Positions 44,615 through 53,767 are shown, counted from the first letter of the stretch. The stretch is 62,349 bases of DNA from Candidatus Saccharimonadota bacterium (GCA_017432225.1 JAFRJN010000013.1:1-62349), one strand, 5' to 3'. Notes: generated from the sequence alone by a model not told the origin. Made by a program: numbers and translations.

Positions 44615-45190
44615 ATGAAAAGTTTTCTAAGGTTTGATTTGAAAACAGGTGAAGACCTGGTTGGAGGAATTGCTAGCGAGCAAGGACTCGTCAATATTAT
44701 CGATACTCTTTTTAACGAAATCAAGGAGGATGAAGCGGTAGAGATACATATCTTTCGCAAATATATTCTCATTGGTACTCGCAAAAAGGGGCATGGCGAT
44801 AAGATGCTGATGAAGTTCACCAACTTTGGCTTTTGTCCTAATTCAAAGGATGCGAAGGCGGACGTCTTGATGTATGCGATCAAGGCGATCGATGATGGAA
44901 ATCTGCCAGATTACTGCTACAAAGCTATCGGTGGTGACCCAGGCGCCCTTCGTCAGACTACTCAGCACGTTGTACGTGCTTATGATGCGAAGATTCGTCG
45001 CATGCAAGAGAAAGATAAGAGTTATGCCGAGATTGAGCCGTTCATTTTGAAAAGAGATGCGGCTAAAAGTCGACTTGAACTTTTGGACGAGGATTTACTG
45101 GACGTTTCGGAACCGATCATTGTCGAGGTCCCAAAGAATCCAGAGGATTTCTACGAAGAAACTGATGTAGCCATCGGGAAAGAAGAATAA
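44615..45190 (+). CDS. Orphan protein of 191 residues
   Basis: Not recognised. Begins MKSFLRFDLKTGEDLVGGIA; centre with HIFRKYILIGTRKKGHGDK; a long charged helix near 125-165; acidic C-terminus. No signal peptide or membrane segment. The start at 44615 has GGAGGTGG 6 bases upstream, one of the strongest sites in the window; the in-frame ATG at 44486 overlaps the promoter. A stand-alone unit with leader and terminator. Confidence 0.8.
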   Translation: MKSFLRFDLKTGEDLVGGIASEQGLVNIIDTLFNEIKEDEAVEIHIFRKYILIGTRKKGHGDKMLMKFTNFGFCPNSKDAKADVLMYAIKAIDDGNLPDYCYKAIGGDPGALRQTTQHVVRAYDAKIRRMQEKDKSYAEIEPFILKRDAAKSRLELLDEDLLDVSEPIIVEVPKNPEDFYEETDVAIGKEE

Positions 45191-45258
45191 TTTTGAAATT
45201 TGACTAGCCAAGAGTTTTAAACTCTCGGCAATTTGATACCACCCCCCAAATGCACCTT

Positions 45259-45290
45259 GAAAAAGGCCCTATGAAAATAGGGTCTTTTTC
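45259..45290 (+). terminator. Terminator after the 191-residue orphan
   Basis: AAAAAGGCCCTAT pairs ATAGGGTCTTTTT with one mismatch and a GAAA loop, followed by T. Confidence 0.85.
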
Positions 45291-45291
45291 C

Positions 45292-45320
45292 TTGCTTTTT
45301 TCTCTAATCTGTGGTACAAT
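45292..45320 (+). promoter_or_regulatory. Promoter of ribosomal block 2
   Basis: TTGCTT (45292-45297), 17-base spacer, TACAAT (45315-45320). A short leader follows with AAAGGAAG before the rplF ATG. Confidence 0.6.
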
Positions 45321-45350
45321 TATAGGAATAACATTAATGTAAAGGAAGAT

Positions 45351-45887
45351 ATGAGTCGTATCGGAAAACAACCCATCGAAATTCCGGCGGGAGTGACAAT
45401 CACGGTCGGCGACAAAGAGATTACTGTCGCAGGCCCGAAGGGTCAGCTCATTGTGCCGGTGCAGCCTCAGACCAAAACTACGGTCGAGGGCAACGTGGCG
45501 ACCGTCACTCGGAGTGACGACGAGCCAAAGTCTCGGGCTTGGCATGGTCTCCAGAGAGCGCTTCTCAACAACGCTGTTGTGGGCGTGACCAAAGGTTACG
45601 AGAAAAAACTAGAGATTAACGGTGTCGGTTTTCGTCTTTCTGGCGGTGGTCAGGAGATCGAAATGGCGCTTGGGTTCTCACACCCAGTGAAGTATCGCGC
45701 TCCAGAGGGCGTACAACTTTCTACCAACAAAATGGAAATCACCGTATCGGGGATTGACAAGCAGAAGGTAGGCCAGGTAGCCGCAGAAATCCGTGCTCTA
45801 AAGAAGCCTGAACCATACAAGGGTAAAGGTATAAAGTACGTGGACGAGGTAATCATCCGCAAGGCTGGAAAGGCAGGTAAGAAATAA
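45351..45887 (+). CDS. rplF: 50S ribosomal protein L6
   Basis: Near the factor-binding site (178 residues, normal). The start SRIGKQPIEIPAGVTI and the C-terminal PEPYKGKGIKYVDEVI-type signature (KKPEPYKGKGIKYVDE) are diagnostic. First gene of the displaced half of the spc operon; S8, normally before it, ends block 1 at 28250. Confidence 0.97.
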   Translation: MSRIGKQPIEIPAGVTITVGDKEITVAGPKGQLIVPVQPQTKTTVEGNVATVTRSDDEPKSRAWHGLQRALLNNAVVGVTKGYEKKLEINGVGFRLSGGGQEIEMALGFSHPVKYRAPEGVQLSTNKMEITVSGIDKQKVGQVAAEIRALKKPEPYKGKGIKYVDEVIIRKAGKAGKK

Positions 45888-46216
45888 TGAAAAGCGAATA
45901 TAGAGCGGCAAGGACCCGCGCCAAGATTCACGGCACGGCAGAACGGCCAAGGCTGACGGTTCATTTTTCAAATTTGAACATTACCGCGCAAATTATTGAT
46001 GATGATAAGAAAACTACCCTAGCTTATGCTACGACTGTCGGTACTAAAATGACCGGTACTAGGACTGAAAAGGCTGCCCAGATTGGCACCGAAATCGCCA
46101 AAAAGGCCAAGGCCAAGAAAGTTTCAAAAGTAGTATTTGACAGAGGTGCAAAATTATATGCAGGCCGGATGCACGCACTCGCGGAAGCGGCTCGCAAGGA
46201 AGGATTGGAGTTCTAA
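45887..46216 (+). CDS. rplR: 50S ribosomal protein L18
   Basis: 5S rRNA-binding protein (109 residues). RARTRAKIHGTAERPRLTVH, KAAQIGTEIAKKAKAKKVSK and FDRGAKLYAGRMHALAEAAR are family signatures. It overlaps rplF by one base. Confidence 0.95.
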   Translation: MKSEYRAARTRAKIHGTAERPRLTVHFSNLNITAQIIDDDKKTTLAYATTVGTKMTGTRTEKAAQIGTEIAKKAKAKKVSKVVFDRGAKLYAGRMHALAEAARKEGLEF

Positions 46217-46217
46217 A

Positions 46218-47033
46218 ATGGCAGAGGAAAATGCTAACAAGGCCCCAAGAGTAATTAACAAGTCTGGTACTCTTAAGATGGACGACAAAGTCGCCGCTAC
46301 CAAGCAGGTGCGTGACATCTCTGGTAAAAAGATGGAACGCCATGGTCGTCGTGACAGAGTAAAAGCCGAGACTGGGCCAAAAGAATTTGACGAAATTACC
46401 ATTGCGATTGATCGCGTATCTCGTACTGTGGCTGGTGGTCGTCGGATGAGATTTAAAGCGCTCGTGGCGATTGGCAACCACAAGAACAAAGTCGGTATCG
46501 GCGTAGCTAAGGGTAACGACGTAACGACTGCAGTAAACAAAGCTACGACCAAGGCGAAGAAGTCGATGATTACCTTCAACATGGACGGTGAGACGATTTG
46601 CCACGAGACCCGGACCAAGGTGACTGGTGCTGACGTATTGATGAAGCCGGCAGCTCCTGGTACTGGGATTATCGCCGGTGGTACCGTACGTTCGATTATG
46701 GGTCTTACTGGGGTAAAGAACTTGATTTCGAAGTCGCTAGGCTCTACTAATAAGGTGAACATCGCTTATGCAGTGATGGAAGGCCTCAAGGCCCAGGTGC
46801 CACGTGGCAAATGGGTTGGCTACGAGAATAAGACTCCGAAGGTAAAGACTGAGACTAAAGCTCCGGCTAAAAAGGTTGAGGCCAAGAAGACTGAAGCCAA
46901 AAGAGTTGAGGCCAAAGCTCCGGCTAAGAAGGCAGAGGCAAAAAAGGCTGAAACCAAAAAGGCTCCAGCTAAAAAAGCTGAAACTGCCAAGAAAGCTCCA
47001 GCCAAGAAGACCTCGAAGAAGGAGGATAAGTAA
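46218..47033 (+). CDS. rpsE: 30S ribosomal protein S5 with long basic tail
   Basis: Decoding-fidelity protein. The core (about 50-215) includes the dsRBD-like start EFDEITIAIDRVSRTVAGGR, GNHKNKVGIGVAKGNDVTTA and PAAPGTGIIAGGTVRSIMGL. There is an N-terminal extension of about 50 and a C-terminal tail of about 55 residues built of Lys/Ala/Pro/Glu repeats (KAPAKKAEAKKAE-like), giving 271 residues against about 165. The start at 46218 is one base after rplR. rpmD (L30) does not follow. Confidence 0.94.
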   Translation: MAEENANKAPRVINKSGTLKMDDKVAATKQVRDISGKKMERHGRRDRVKAETGPKEFDEITIAIDRVSRTVAGGRRMRFKALVAIGNHKNKVGIGVAKGNDVTTAVNKATTKAKKSMITFNMDGETICHETRTKVTGADVLMKPAAPGTGIIAGGTVRSIMGLTGVKNLISKSLGSTNKVNIAYAVMEGLKAQVPRGKWVGYENKTPKVKTETKAPAKKVEAKKTEAKRVEAKAPAKKAEAKKAETKKAPAKKAETAKKAPAKKTSKKEDK

Positions 47034-47494
47034 TGAAATACAATGATCTAAATGTGAACAAGAATACCCGTCCGTCCCGCAAGGGTCGTGGCATCTCGGC
47101 TGGCCAGGGTAAGACCGCTGGCCGTGGTACCAAGGGTCAGAAGGCTCGTACTGGTCATTCCAAGATGCCGGCAGGCTTTATGGGTGGTCAGCGTGCTATT
47201 ATGCAGGCCGTGCCAAAGCTGAAAGGTTTTAAATCTTTCCATGCCAAGGCCGAGGTGGTCTACACTGATAGACTAAACGACCTTTCTGGCAAGGTGGACA
47301 ACGTGGTCCTCGCCGAGAAAAGCTTGATTTCTAGCCCTTATGTTAAGGTGAAGGTGATTTCTCGCGGAGAAATTACGAGCAAAATCGAGCTCGAGACCCA
47401 GTTTGCTTCAAAGACTGCTATTGAAGCTATCAAGAAGGCGGGCGGCTCGTTTAAAAAAGTTTCGATTCTTAAAAAAGCTAAAAAAGAAGCCTAA
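47033..47494 (+). CDS. rplO: 50S ribosomal protein L15
   Basis: Late-assembly protein (153 residues). RKGRGISAGQGKTAGRGTKG and a GGQ-containing segment GFMGGQRAIMQAVPKLKGF are typical. secY, adk, infA and map, which often follow L15, are not here; the unit ends with a terminator. Confidence 0.96.
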   Translation: MKYNDLNVNKNTRPSRKGRGISAGQGKTAGRGTKGQKARTGHSKMPAGFMGGQRAIMQAVPKLKGFKSFHAKAEVVYTDRLNDLSGKVDNVVLAEKSLISSPYVKVKVISRGEITSKIELETQFASKTAIEAIKKAGGSFKKVSILKKAKKEA

Positions 47495-47499
47495 AATTC

Positions 47500-47526
47500 A
47501 AAAAGAAGCCCATAGGGCTTCTTTTT
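47500..47526 (+). terminator. Terminator of ribosomal block 2
   Basis: AAAAAGAAGCCC pairs GGGCTTCTTTTT with a 3-base loop. Confidence 0.9.
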
Positions 47527-47560
47527 GTGGTATAATAATATCTGTAACTGTGGAGATTTT

Positions 47561-48280
47561 ATGGAAAAAGAGTTGAAGACCAGTACTGGTCAGCGGGTGG
47601 CGATTGGAATAATCGCTTTTATTATGCTGGGGTCGATTATCGCGTCTTATGCGGCGATTATTGTGGGGCAGAATGCCAATAATTCTGGTGAGGCTAAATT
47701 GTCAGATGAGCGGATGGCCTACTATTCGAGCAAATATGCAGAAAAATTGAGCACCTTTAAAGAGGTCTCAAAAAATGATTATGAGACATTTGTCCAATAT
47801 AAATCAGAGGTAGCGGCGTATAATGAGACTTCAGCGAATGAAAGTGGTGTGCAAGTTCGAGATTTGCTAGCCGGTACGGGGCGGGCGCTCGAGGCCGAGG
47901 ATAGCGATTATCTCGCTTACTATATCGGTTGGTGCGCAGACGAGACGATTTTTGACTCGTCCTTTGATAGCGACAGGAGCCCTTCGGCTTTTGCGAAAGC
48001 GCTTAATGTTTCGCTGGGGATGATTGAGGGGTGGTATCAGGGTATGCAAGGATTGAAGCTCGGCGGGATTCGCGAAATTACGATTCCGGGGCCACTAGCC
48101 TATGGCAACCAGACGGAAATTTGTGGCGGATACAACAAGCCACTTAGATTCATTGTGATGGCGGTGGCAAACGAGGATCCACTCAAGACTGCAGCGACGG
48201 AGCTCGATGCGGCGTACACGATGCTACAATATGCTTATTACGGTATAGATTACGAAAAAGAAGCTGGCGCGAACGCTTAA
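47561..48280 (+). CDS. Membrane-anchored FKBP-type peptidyl-prolyl isomerase
   Basis: A 239-residue protein with an N-terminal membrane anchor (about 13-37) and an extracytoplasmic FKBP domain (about 95-220): VRDLLAGTGRALEAED, DETIFDSSFD, the GMQGLKLGGIREITIP core and LAYGNQ, ending in LRFIVMAV. Probable foldase for exported proteins. GGAG lies 6 bases before the ATG at 47561; TATAAT is at 47531-47536. Confidence 0.88.
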   Translation: MEKELKTSTGQRVAIGIIAFIMLGSIIASYAAIIVGQNANNSGEAKLSDERMAYYSSKYAEKLSTFKEVSKNDYETFVQYKSEVAAYNETSANESGVQVRDLLAGTGRALEAEDSDYLAYYIGWCADETIFDSSFDSDRSPSAFAKALNVSLGMIEGWYQGMQGLKLGGIREITIPGPLAYGNQTEICGGYNKPLRFIVMAVANEDPLKTAATELDAAYTMLQYAYYGIDYEKEAGANA

Positions 48281-48282
48281 TA

Positions 48283-48311
48283 TTGACAAATTAGCATAAG
48301 TGTGATATAAT
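48283..48311 (+). promoter_or_regulatory. Upstream promoter of the surface-protein gene
   Basis: TTGACA (48283-48288), 17-base spacer ending GTGTGA, TATAAT (48306-48311). A second -10, TATCAT at 48365-48370 with TTGAAT 17 bases up, ends 6 bases before the start codon. The gene may be read both with and without a leader. Confidence 0.65.
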
Positions 48312-48376
48312 GAAAAGATAAGACATTTTCTTATAAAATTATTGAATTATTGAAACGTTTATGCTATCATAAGGGT

Positions 48377-49213
48377 ATGAAGGTCAAACATATTATCTCA
48401 ACATGCGGTATTTTACTGGGGGGTGTGGCTATGGCGCAGGCCGCGAGCGCGGTAGTTACGTACAAGACTAGCACGGATGTGCAGTTTACATTTAATTCTA
48501 CACTAAATTTGACAGTGTCGGACGATTTCACGATTACTGATCTAGCGCCAGGTACGGCAGATGATAGCAATACAGTAGATATTACTGTCGGCACTAACAG
48601 CTCGGCTGGCTATACTTTGTCGGCGAAGGTAGGTAATACCACTTACAATAATACTTCTCTGACCCGGACCGCAAACTCAACTCTTGATACGAATAATGTG
48701 TTTACCATGACAGCTGGTGGCGTGAGTACGCTCGTGGCTGGTACTTGGGGGTATCTCTTAAATTCAGCGACTAATTATGCGGCGCTTTCGACCTCGGATA
48801 CAGTGATTAATAAGACTACCGACAATGCCGGTACAGGCGCATCTGGGTACGATGGCGATTCTGGCGACGGCAAAACCACGATGAAGATTGGCGCGAATGC
48901 GGATTCGACTCAACGCTCTGGTGACTACAAGAACGTGATTACCTTTACGGCGACGGCCAACGTGGATGCGCATACGGTGACGGTAGCAGCTGGTACCAAT
49001 GTAGCATCGGTTACCCCGGCTACGGCGGCTTCTTATGACAATGGCAGTGTTATCAACATCACGGCGACCTGTAGCTCTGGCTATGCCTTTACCCAGTGGG
49101 TGAACTCGACCGAATACGGTACGGTAGCAGACCCAAGTTCAGCTAGTACGACCTTTACAGTAGGGCCACACGACACGACCCTGACGGCTTACTGCAACGC
49201 TACTTCTTCCTAA
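48377..49213 (+). CDS. Secreted surface protein with an InlB-type C-terminal repeat
   Basis: A protein of 278 residues. Signal peptide at 1-25 (ISTCGILLGGVAMAQAASA). Residues about 27-200 form a Thr/Ser/Asn-rich beta domain with the pattern D-I-T-V-x-T-N-x-x-x-G-Y-T-L-S, then TWGY, then GDYKNVITFTATAN, a pattern common in surface proteins of this phylum. The last 75 residues (VTVAAGTNVASVTPATAASY and YAFTQWVNS) look like a divergent InlB B-repeat. A paralogue of the beta domain begins at 61483. No sortase or anchor motif was seen. Confidence 0.82.
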   Translation: MKVKHIISTCGILLGGVAMAQAASAVVTYKTSTDVQFTFNSTLNLTVSDDFTITDLAPGTADDSNTVDITVGTNSSAGYTLSAKVGNTTYNNTSLTRTANSTLDTNNVFTMTAGGVSTLVAGTWGYLLNSATNYAALSTSDTVINKTTDNAGTGASGYDGDSGDGKTTMKIGANADSTQRSGDYKNVITFTATANVDAHTVTVAAGTNVASVTPATAASYDNGSVINITATCSSGYAFTQWVNSTEYGTVADPSSASTTFTVGPHDTTLTAYCNATSS

Positions 49214-49279
49214 ATTTAAAGAGTTTGACCTAAAATACCGCTCTTAAAAAGGGGCGGTATTTTGTGTTATAATAAAAAC

Positions 49280-50614
49280 ATGAAGCCGAGTTTTTTCTTT
49301 TACGATCTTGAAACGAGCGGGCTGAAACCGCGAGCGGACCGGATTATGCAGTTTGCGGGCCAGCGGACGGATTTAAATTTGAATCCGATTGGCGAGTCGG
49401 TTGATATTTTGGTCAAAATGACGGATGACGCACTTCCTAGTCCGCAGGCGATTAACGTCACAGGGATTACGCCACAAAAGACTCTAGCAGAGGGTATAAA
49501 AGAAGCCGAGTTTTGTAAAAAAGTGACGGAAGAGATTTTTACGCCGGGGACGATTGTGCTTGGCTATAACACGGTGAGATTTGATGATGAGTTTATGCGG
49601 GCGATTTTTTGGCGAAATTTTTATGACCCTTATGAATGGCAATGGAAAGATGGACGAAGCCGGTGGGATATGCTTGACGTGGTGCGACTGACGCGGGCGC
49701 TTCGGCCGGAGGGAATTAATTGGCCGGTGAGTGCGGAAGGTAAGCCGACTAATCGGCTGGAGTTTCTCACGAAAGAGAACGGTCTAGAGCATACGCACGC
49801 ACACGATGCTTTGTCTGATGTCTATGCGACGATTGCGGTGGCGAAGCTGATTAAGGACAAACAACCCAGTCTATTTAACTTTTTGATGAAAAACCGGGGC
49901 AAAAGAGAAATCGCCGCGATGGTAAATTTGGAAAATCCGGTGCCGGTGGTCTATGCGTCGGGGAGATACGCGAATGAGTTTAATAAGACTACGGTGGTGG
50001 TGCCGCTAGCGCCTTCAAAAAACGGAAATATTCTGGTCTATGATCTTCGTTACAATTTGGAAGAAATTTTGAAAGACGATGAGCCGAAGTTTTATCCGGT
50101 GGTGAAAGAGCTCTGCTATAATAAGTGCCCGGCGGTGGCGCCAATTTCGGTCCTTTCAAAAGATGATGGCTGGGGCAAAATTAGACTAGACGAGGACACC
50201 GTGCGACGCAACCTAGAGACTCTAAAGAAACACCCAGAGTTTGCTGAAAAAATGCGGACTTTAAACGAAGAAAGGTCGGAGTTTCCAGCTGCGCCCGAGC
50301 CGGAGCAGGCACTCTATGATGGCTTTTTGAACGACAAAGATCGCCTCAAGGTGGAGGCGGTAAGAAATGCTGAACCTTCTAAACTGGCGGATTTTCATCC
50401 AGAGTTTGACGATGAGAGATTGCCGGAGCTTTTGCTGCATTATAAGGGCCGAAACTTTCCGGAGAGTTTGTCGGAAGAAGAAATGGAAGAATGGGAAGGG
50501 TATCGAATGAGGCGGCTCCAGGCACAGGCGCCGATGTATCTAAATGAGCTTGAGAATGTAGAAGATGATTTTATTAAAGAAGAACTACGACTCTACATAG
50601 AATCTGTGGTATAA
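49280..50614 (+). CDS. sbcB: Exodeoxyribonuclease I
   Basis: A 3'-5' single-strand DNA exonuclease (444 residues) in recombination and mismatch repair. DEDDh motifs: FYDLETSGLK (Exo I), GYNTVRFDDEFMR (Exo II) and HAHDALSDVYAT (Exo III), with the ExoI-specific SH3-like and C-terminal helical parts after residue 200. The start at 49280 follows TATAAT (49268-49273) by 6 bases, predicted leaderless; the in-frame ATG at 49262 is upstream of the -10 element. Confidence 0.93.
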   Translation: MKPSFFFYDLETSGLKPRADRIMQFAGQRTDLNLNPIGESVDILVKMTDDALPSPQAINVTGITPQKTLAEGIKEAEFCKKVTEEIFTPGTIVLGYNTVRFDDEFMRAIFWRNFYDPYEWQWKDGRSRWDMLDVVRLTRALRPEGINWPVSAEGKPTNRLEFLTKENGLEHTHAHDALSDVYATIAVAKLIKDKQPSLFNFLMKNRGKREIAAMVNLENPVPVVYASGRYANEFNKTTVVVPLAPSKNGNILVYDLRYNLEEILKDDEPKFYPVVKELCYNKCPAVAPISVLSKDDGWGKIRLDEDTVRRNLETLKKHPEFAEKMRTLNEERSEFPAAPEPEQALYDGFLNDKDRLKVEAVRNAEPSKLADFHPEFDDERLPELLLHYKGRNFPESLSEEEMEEWEGYRMRRLQAQAPMYLNELENVEDDFIKEELRLYIESVV

Positions 50615-50621
50615 TATGCTT

Positions 50622-51542
50622 ATGGATAATAACAAAGTGATGATTGTGGGGACGGGGAACGTGGGGGCGAGCATTGCTTTTGCCGCTTTGAACCAACGGA
50701 CCGCGATAAATGAAATTGTATTAACAGACATTGTGGCCGAGGACGCTGAAGGTGAGGCGATGGATCTTCGCGATGCGCTGGCGGTGGCGCCGAGCCATCT
50801 TAAGATTTCCAATGGTACTTACAAAGATGCGAAAGATTGCGACATTGTAATTATTACGGCGGGAGCAGCGCAGAAACCGGGCGAATCGCGGATGGACTTA
50901 ATCGAAAAAAATGTGAAAATTCTGAAGAGTATGGTGACTGAAATCATGGCGAGTGGATTTGATGGGATTTTTCTCGTGGTGTCGAATCCGATGGATGTGA
51001 TGACCTACTATACCCTCAAGTTTTCGGGCTTGCCAGCCGAAAAGGTGATTGGCTCGGGAACTTTGCTCGATTCGGCGAGGCTCCGGCAAAGAATCGCAAG
51101 TTTTCTGAATGTCAACGCCAAATCGGTACACGCTTATCAAGTGGGTGAGCACGGTGATACAGAGGTTTCGCTCTGGTCGGTGGCAGATATGGGCGGGCAA
51201 AATGTGACGGAGCTTTTGCCTCGTGACACGCTCGAAGGGATTTCGGATTTTGTCAAAAATGAGGCCTATCAGATTATCGAGAAAAAGGGCGCGACTTATT
51301 ATGGCATTGCAACCTGCGTTCTTCAGATCGTAGGTTCGATACTAAATGATGAAATGCGGGTTCTGCCGGTATCGTCTTTTGACGAATTTTCGGGAACTTG
51401 TTTTGGCTGGCCGACGGTGGTGGGCCGAGAAGGCGTACTGCGGCGGCTTGATCTCAAGATTTCCGAAAACGAAGGAATTAGTCTGCAAAAATCAATCAAT
51501 GCTCTTGGGGAAGCGATTAAATCGGTAGAAAATAAGGTTTAA
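50622..51542 (+). CDS. ldh: L-lactate dehydrogenase
   Basis: Reduces pyruvate to L-lactate, regenerating NAD+ in fermentation (306 residues). GTGNVGASIA is the NAD-binding loop, the Gln in AAQKPGESRMDL sets lactate rather than malate specificity, and GEHGDTEV holds the catalytic His. Start at 50622: TATAAT (50610-50615) ends 6 bases before it, so it is predicted leaderless; ATG 50616 abuts the -10 element. Confidence 0.95.
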   Translation: MDNNKVMIVGTGNVGASIAFAALNQRTAINEIVLTDIVAEDAEGEAMDLRDALAVAPSHLKISNGTYKDAKDCDIVIITAGAAQKPGESRMDLIEKNVKILKSMVTEIMASGFDGIFLVVSNPMDVMTYYTLKFSGLPAEKVIGSGTLLDSARLRQRIASFLNVNAKSVHAYQVGEHGDTEVSLWSVADMGGQNVTELLPRDTLEGISDFVKNEAYQIIEKKGATYYGIATCVLQIVGSILNDEMRVLPVSSFDEFSGTCFGWPTVVGREGVLRRLDLKISENEGISLQKSINALGEAIKSVENKV

Positions 51543-51604
51543 AAATCTACAAAAAAGAGTATAATATAATTAACTATAAGCATTAAGTAGAAAAAGGAAA
51601 AGAA

Positions 51605-52279
51605 ATGGATCCAGCAAATAATAATCCAGTGCAACCGGCGGCTCCGGTCAGTCCGGCACCAGCTCCGACTTCGCCAGCTCCGGCGGCTCCAGTAGCGCCA
51701 GCTCCGGCTCCCGTAGCACCGGCAGCACCAGCAGCTCCGGTTAATCCGGCGCCAGTAACTCCGGTGGCTCAAGCTCCGGTGAATGCTGATGTAGCGAATG
51801 CTGCGCTCAATCCCCCGGTAAATCCGGTGGTGGCTCCGGGTGCGAACCCAGCAGCGAGTACAATGTCGATGAACCAGATGTTCCAGACGCAGCCAGTCGC
51901 AAATGTATTTGACGAAACGACGGCGATTGCGGTGCCAGAGGGCCCAAAACCACCAGATCCAGTAGAAGAAGAGCTCAAAGCTCCGCTTAAGGCAGCAGAG
52001 CCGGTGCCAGGCTCGATCGGTAGCTCGGTGTCGATGCCGCCAGCAGACGGGGCTCAACCGATGAACAATGGCGTGAATGAGCAGATGCTAGCAAACGGGA
52101 CTAACCCGATGGCGGCAGATGCTAATTCTCCGGCCGGCAAGAAGCCAAACATTTTTGATAAATTGACCGCCAAGACCAAGATGAGCAAAAGCACTTTGAT
52201 TTTGCTATCGGTGGTGGCGGGGCTAATAGTGCTAGTTCTAGTGGTGATTCTGATACTACTAGCTGCTGGTATATTATAG
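51605..52279 (+). CDS. Pro/Ala-rich tail-anchored membrane protein
   Basis: Not recognised. The 224 residues begin with about 75 of Pro/Ala/Val repeats (PAPAPVAPAAPAAP-like), a polar middle, and a C-terminal membrane segment (about 198-224, STLILLSVVAGLIVLVLVVI). No signal peptide, so the N-terminal part is probably cytoplasmic. AAAAGGAAAAGAA lies before the ATG; TATAAT is near 51561. Confidence 0.8.
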   Translation: MDPANNNPVQPAAPVSPAPAPTSPAPAAPVAPAPAPVAPAAPAAPVNPAPVTPVAQAPVNADVANAALNPPVNPVVAPGANPAASTMSMNQMFQTQPVANVFDETTAIAVPEGPKPPDPVEEELKAPLKAAEPVPGSIGSSVSMPPADGAQPMNNGVNEQMLANGTNPMAADANSPAGKKPNIFDKLTAKTKMSKSTLILLSVVAGLIVLVLVVILILLAAGIL

Positions 52280-52285
52280 AAAGCT

Positions 52286-52315
52286 TAAAACGCCCCCTCA
52301 AGCGGGGCGTTTTTT
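52286..52315 (+). terminator. Terminator after the Pro-rich gene
   Basis: AAAACGCCCC pairs GGGGCGTTTT around a short loop, followed by T. Confidence 0.9.
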
Positions 52316-52351
52316 GTTGATTATTTTGAATAATTATTGTAAAATATAAAT

Positions 52352-53767
52352 ATGGAAAAAATCTATATTACTACTGCAATCCCGTATGTAAATGGCGCGC
52401 CACACGTGGGGCACGCGATGGATTATCTTTTGGCGGATGTATGTTCGCGCTACCAAAAAATGTTAGGAAACGAAGTAAGATTTCAGGCTGGTACGGATGA
52501 GCACGGTAACAAGATTTTTCAAAAAGCAAAAGAATTGAACATCCCTACAAAAGAATACGTCGATCAAAATGCAAATAAGTTTAAAGATTTTATTAAGAAG
52601 CTAAATGTAGAATATACCGATTTTGTGCGGACGACGGATGAGGCGCACGAAAAACGCGTTCAAGAAATTTGGGAAAAACTAAAAGACCACATTTATCTTT
52701 CGAAATACGAGGGCTGGTATTGTAGCGGTTGCGAAAGATTTATTACCGAGAAAGAATACGAAGAAAATCACGGGGTTTGTCCAGATCATCAAAAGCCTTA
52801 TGAAAGATTGGAAGAGGAGAACTATTATCTCAAGATTTCAGATTTCAAGGCGGATATTCGCGATGCGATTGTGTCAGGCAAAATGCTGATTCTGCCAGAT
52901 TTTAGAGAAAAAGAAATTTTGAAATTGCTCGATGAATCGCCGGACGTGTCGATTTCTCGGCCGAGGGCGCAACTGACTTGGGGCGTACCGGTGCCAGGTG
53001 ACGATAACCAAGTGATGTACGTGTGGGTAGATGCTCTTTGTAATTACCTTACGGTGCTCGGCTATCCAGAGCAGGATATTGCTGACTTTTGGCCGGCTTT
53101 AGCGCAGTTTGTAGGTAAAGATATTTTGAGATTTCACGCGATTATCTGGCCAGCGATTCTCTTGGCGCTTGGGCTAGAGCTACCAAAGACTTTAGTGTCG
53201 CACGGGATGGTGCTCTCAAATGGACAAAAGATGAGTAAGTCGATCGGCAACGTAGTAGATCCTTTGGAAGTCCTGGAGAAGCACGGCACGGAAGCTTTCC
53301 GTTACTTCTTCCTCCGCCATATCGATACTTTTTCTGATTCGGATTTTACCTGGGAAAAATACGAGAATGCTTACAATAATGAGCTCGCGAATGATCTTGG
53401 AAACTTGGTGCAGCGGCTCGCGACTTTGGCATACAAAAATAATTTTGTTTATGAAAAAGCCGAGATTTCTTTGCCTGATGAATATAGAGATCTAATGAAA
53501 GAGTTTAAATTTAATTTGGCGTTTGATTTTGTGTGGGGGAAGGTTCAGGATGTAAACAAACAAATTGATGACGATGCTCCGTGGAGTTTGGCCAAAAATG
53601 GTGAGACTAAAAAACTAAATGAAGCCTTAAATAGTGAAATCTCTAATCTCTTGATTGCGAATAAAATGCTCGAGCCGTTTTTGCCGGAGACTTCGGCAAA
53701 AATCGCGCAGATTTTTACGAATCAGATTGATCCCCCAAAAGAACCGCTGTTTCCAAAAACAAAATAA
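52352..53767 (+). CDS. metG: Methionyl-tRNA synthetase
   Basis: Class I synthetase (471 residues). The HIGH-type motif is APHVGHAMDY, KMSKS is QKMSKSIGNV. The knuckle WYCSGCERF with GVCPDHQK suggests one zinc site, so this lineage still uses zinc elsewhere. The C-terminal EMAP-like dimer domain is absent. TAAAAT (52340-52345) ends 6 bases before the ATG, so it is predicted leaderless. Confidence 0.95.
   Translation: MEKIYITTAIPYVNGAPHVGHAMDYLLADVCSRYQKMLGNEVRFQAGTDEHGNKIFQKAKELNIPTKEYVDQNANKFKDFIKKLNVEYTDFVRTTDEAHEKRVQEIWEKLKDHIYLSKYEGWYCSGCERFITEKEYEENHGVCPDHQKPYERLEEENYYLKISDFKADIRDAIVSGKMLILPDFREKEILKLLDESPDVSISRPRAQLTWGVPVPGDDNQVMYVWVDALCNYLTVLGYPEQDIADFWPALAQFVGKDILRFHAIIWPAILLALGLELPKTLVSHGMVLSNGQKMSKSIGNVVDPLEVLEKHGTEAFRYFFLRHIDTFSDSDFTWEKYENAYNNELANDLGNLVQRLATLAYKNNFVYEKAEISLPDEYRDLMKEFKFNLAFDFVWGKVQDVNKQIDDDAPWSLAKNGETKKLNEALNSEISNLLIANKMLEPFLPETSAKIAQIFTNQIDPPKEPLFPKTK

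Noticed and set aside
48764-48973. Antisense ORF within the surface-protein gene
   Set aside because: Short and without start signals; explained by the repetitive Thr/Ser/Asn coding sequence.
51539-52057. 172-codon ORF antisense to the Pro-rich gene
   Set aside because: The Arg/Trp/His-rich sequence is what Pro/Ala codon repeats give on the other strand.
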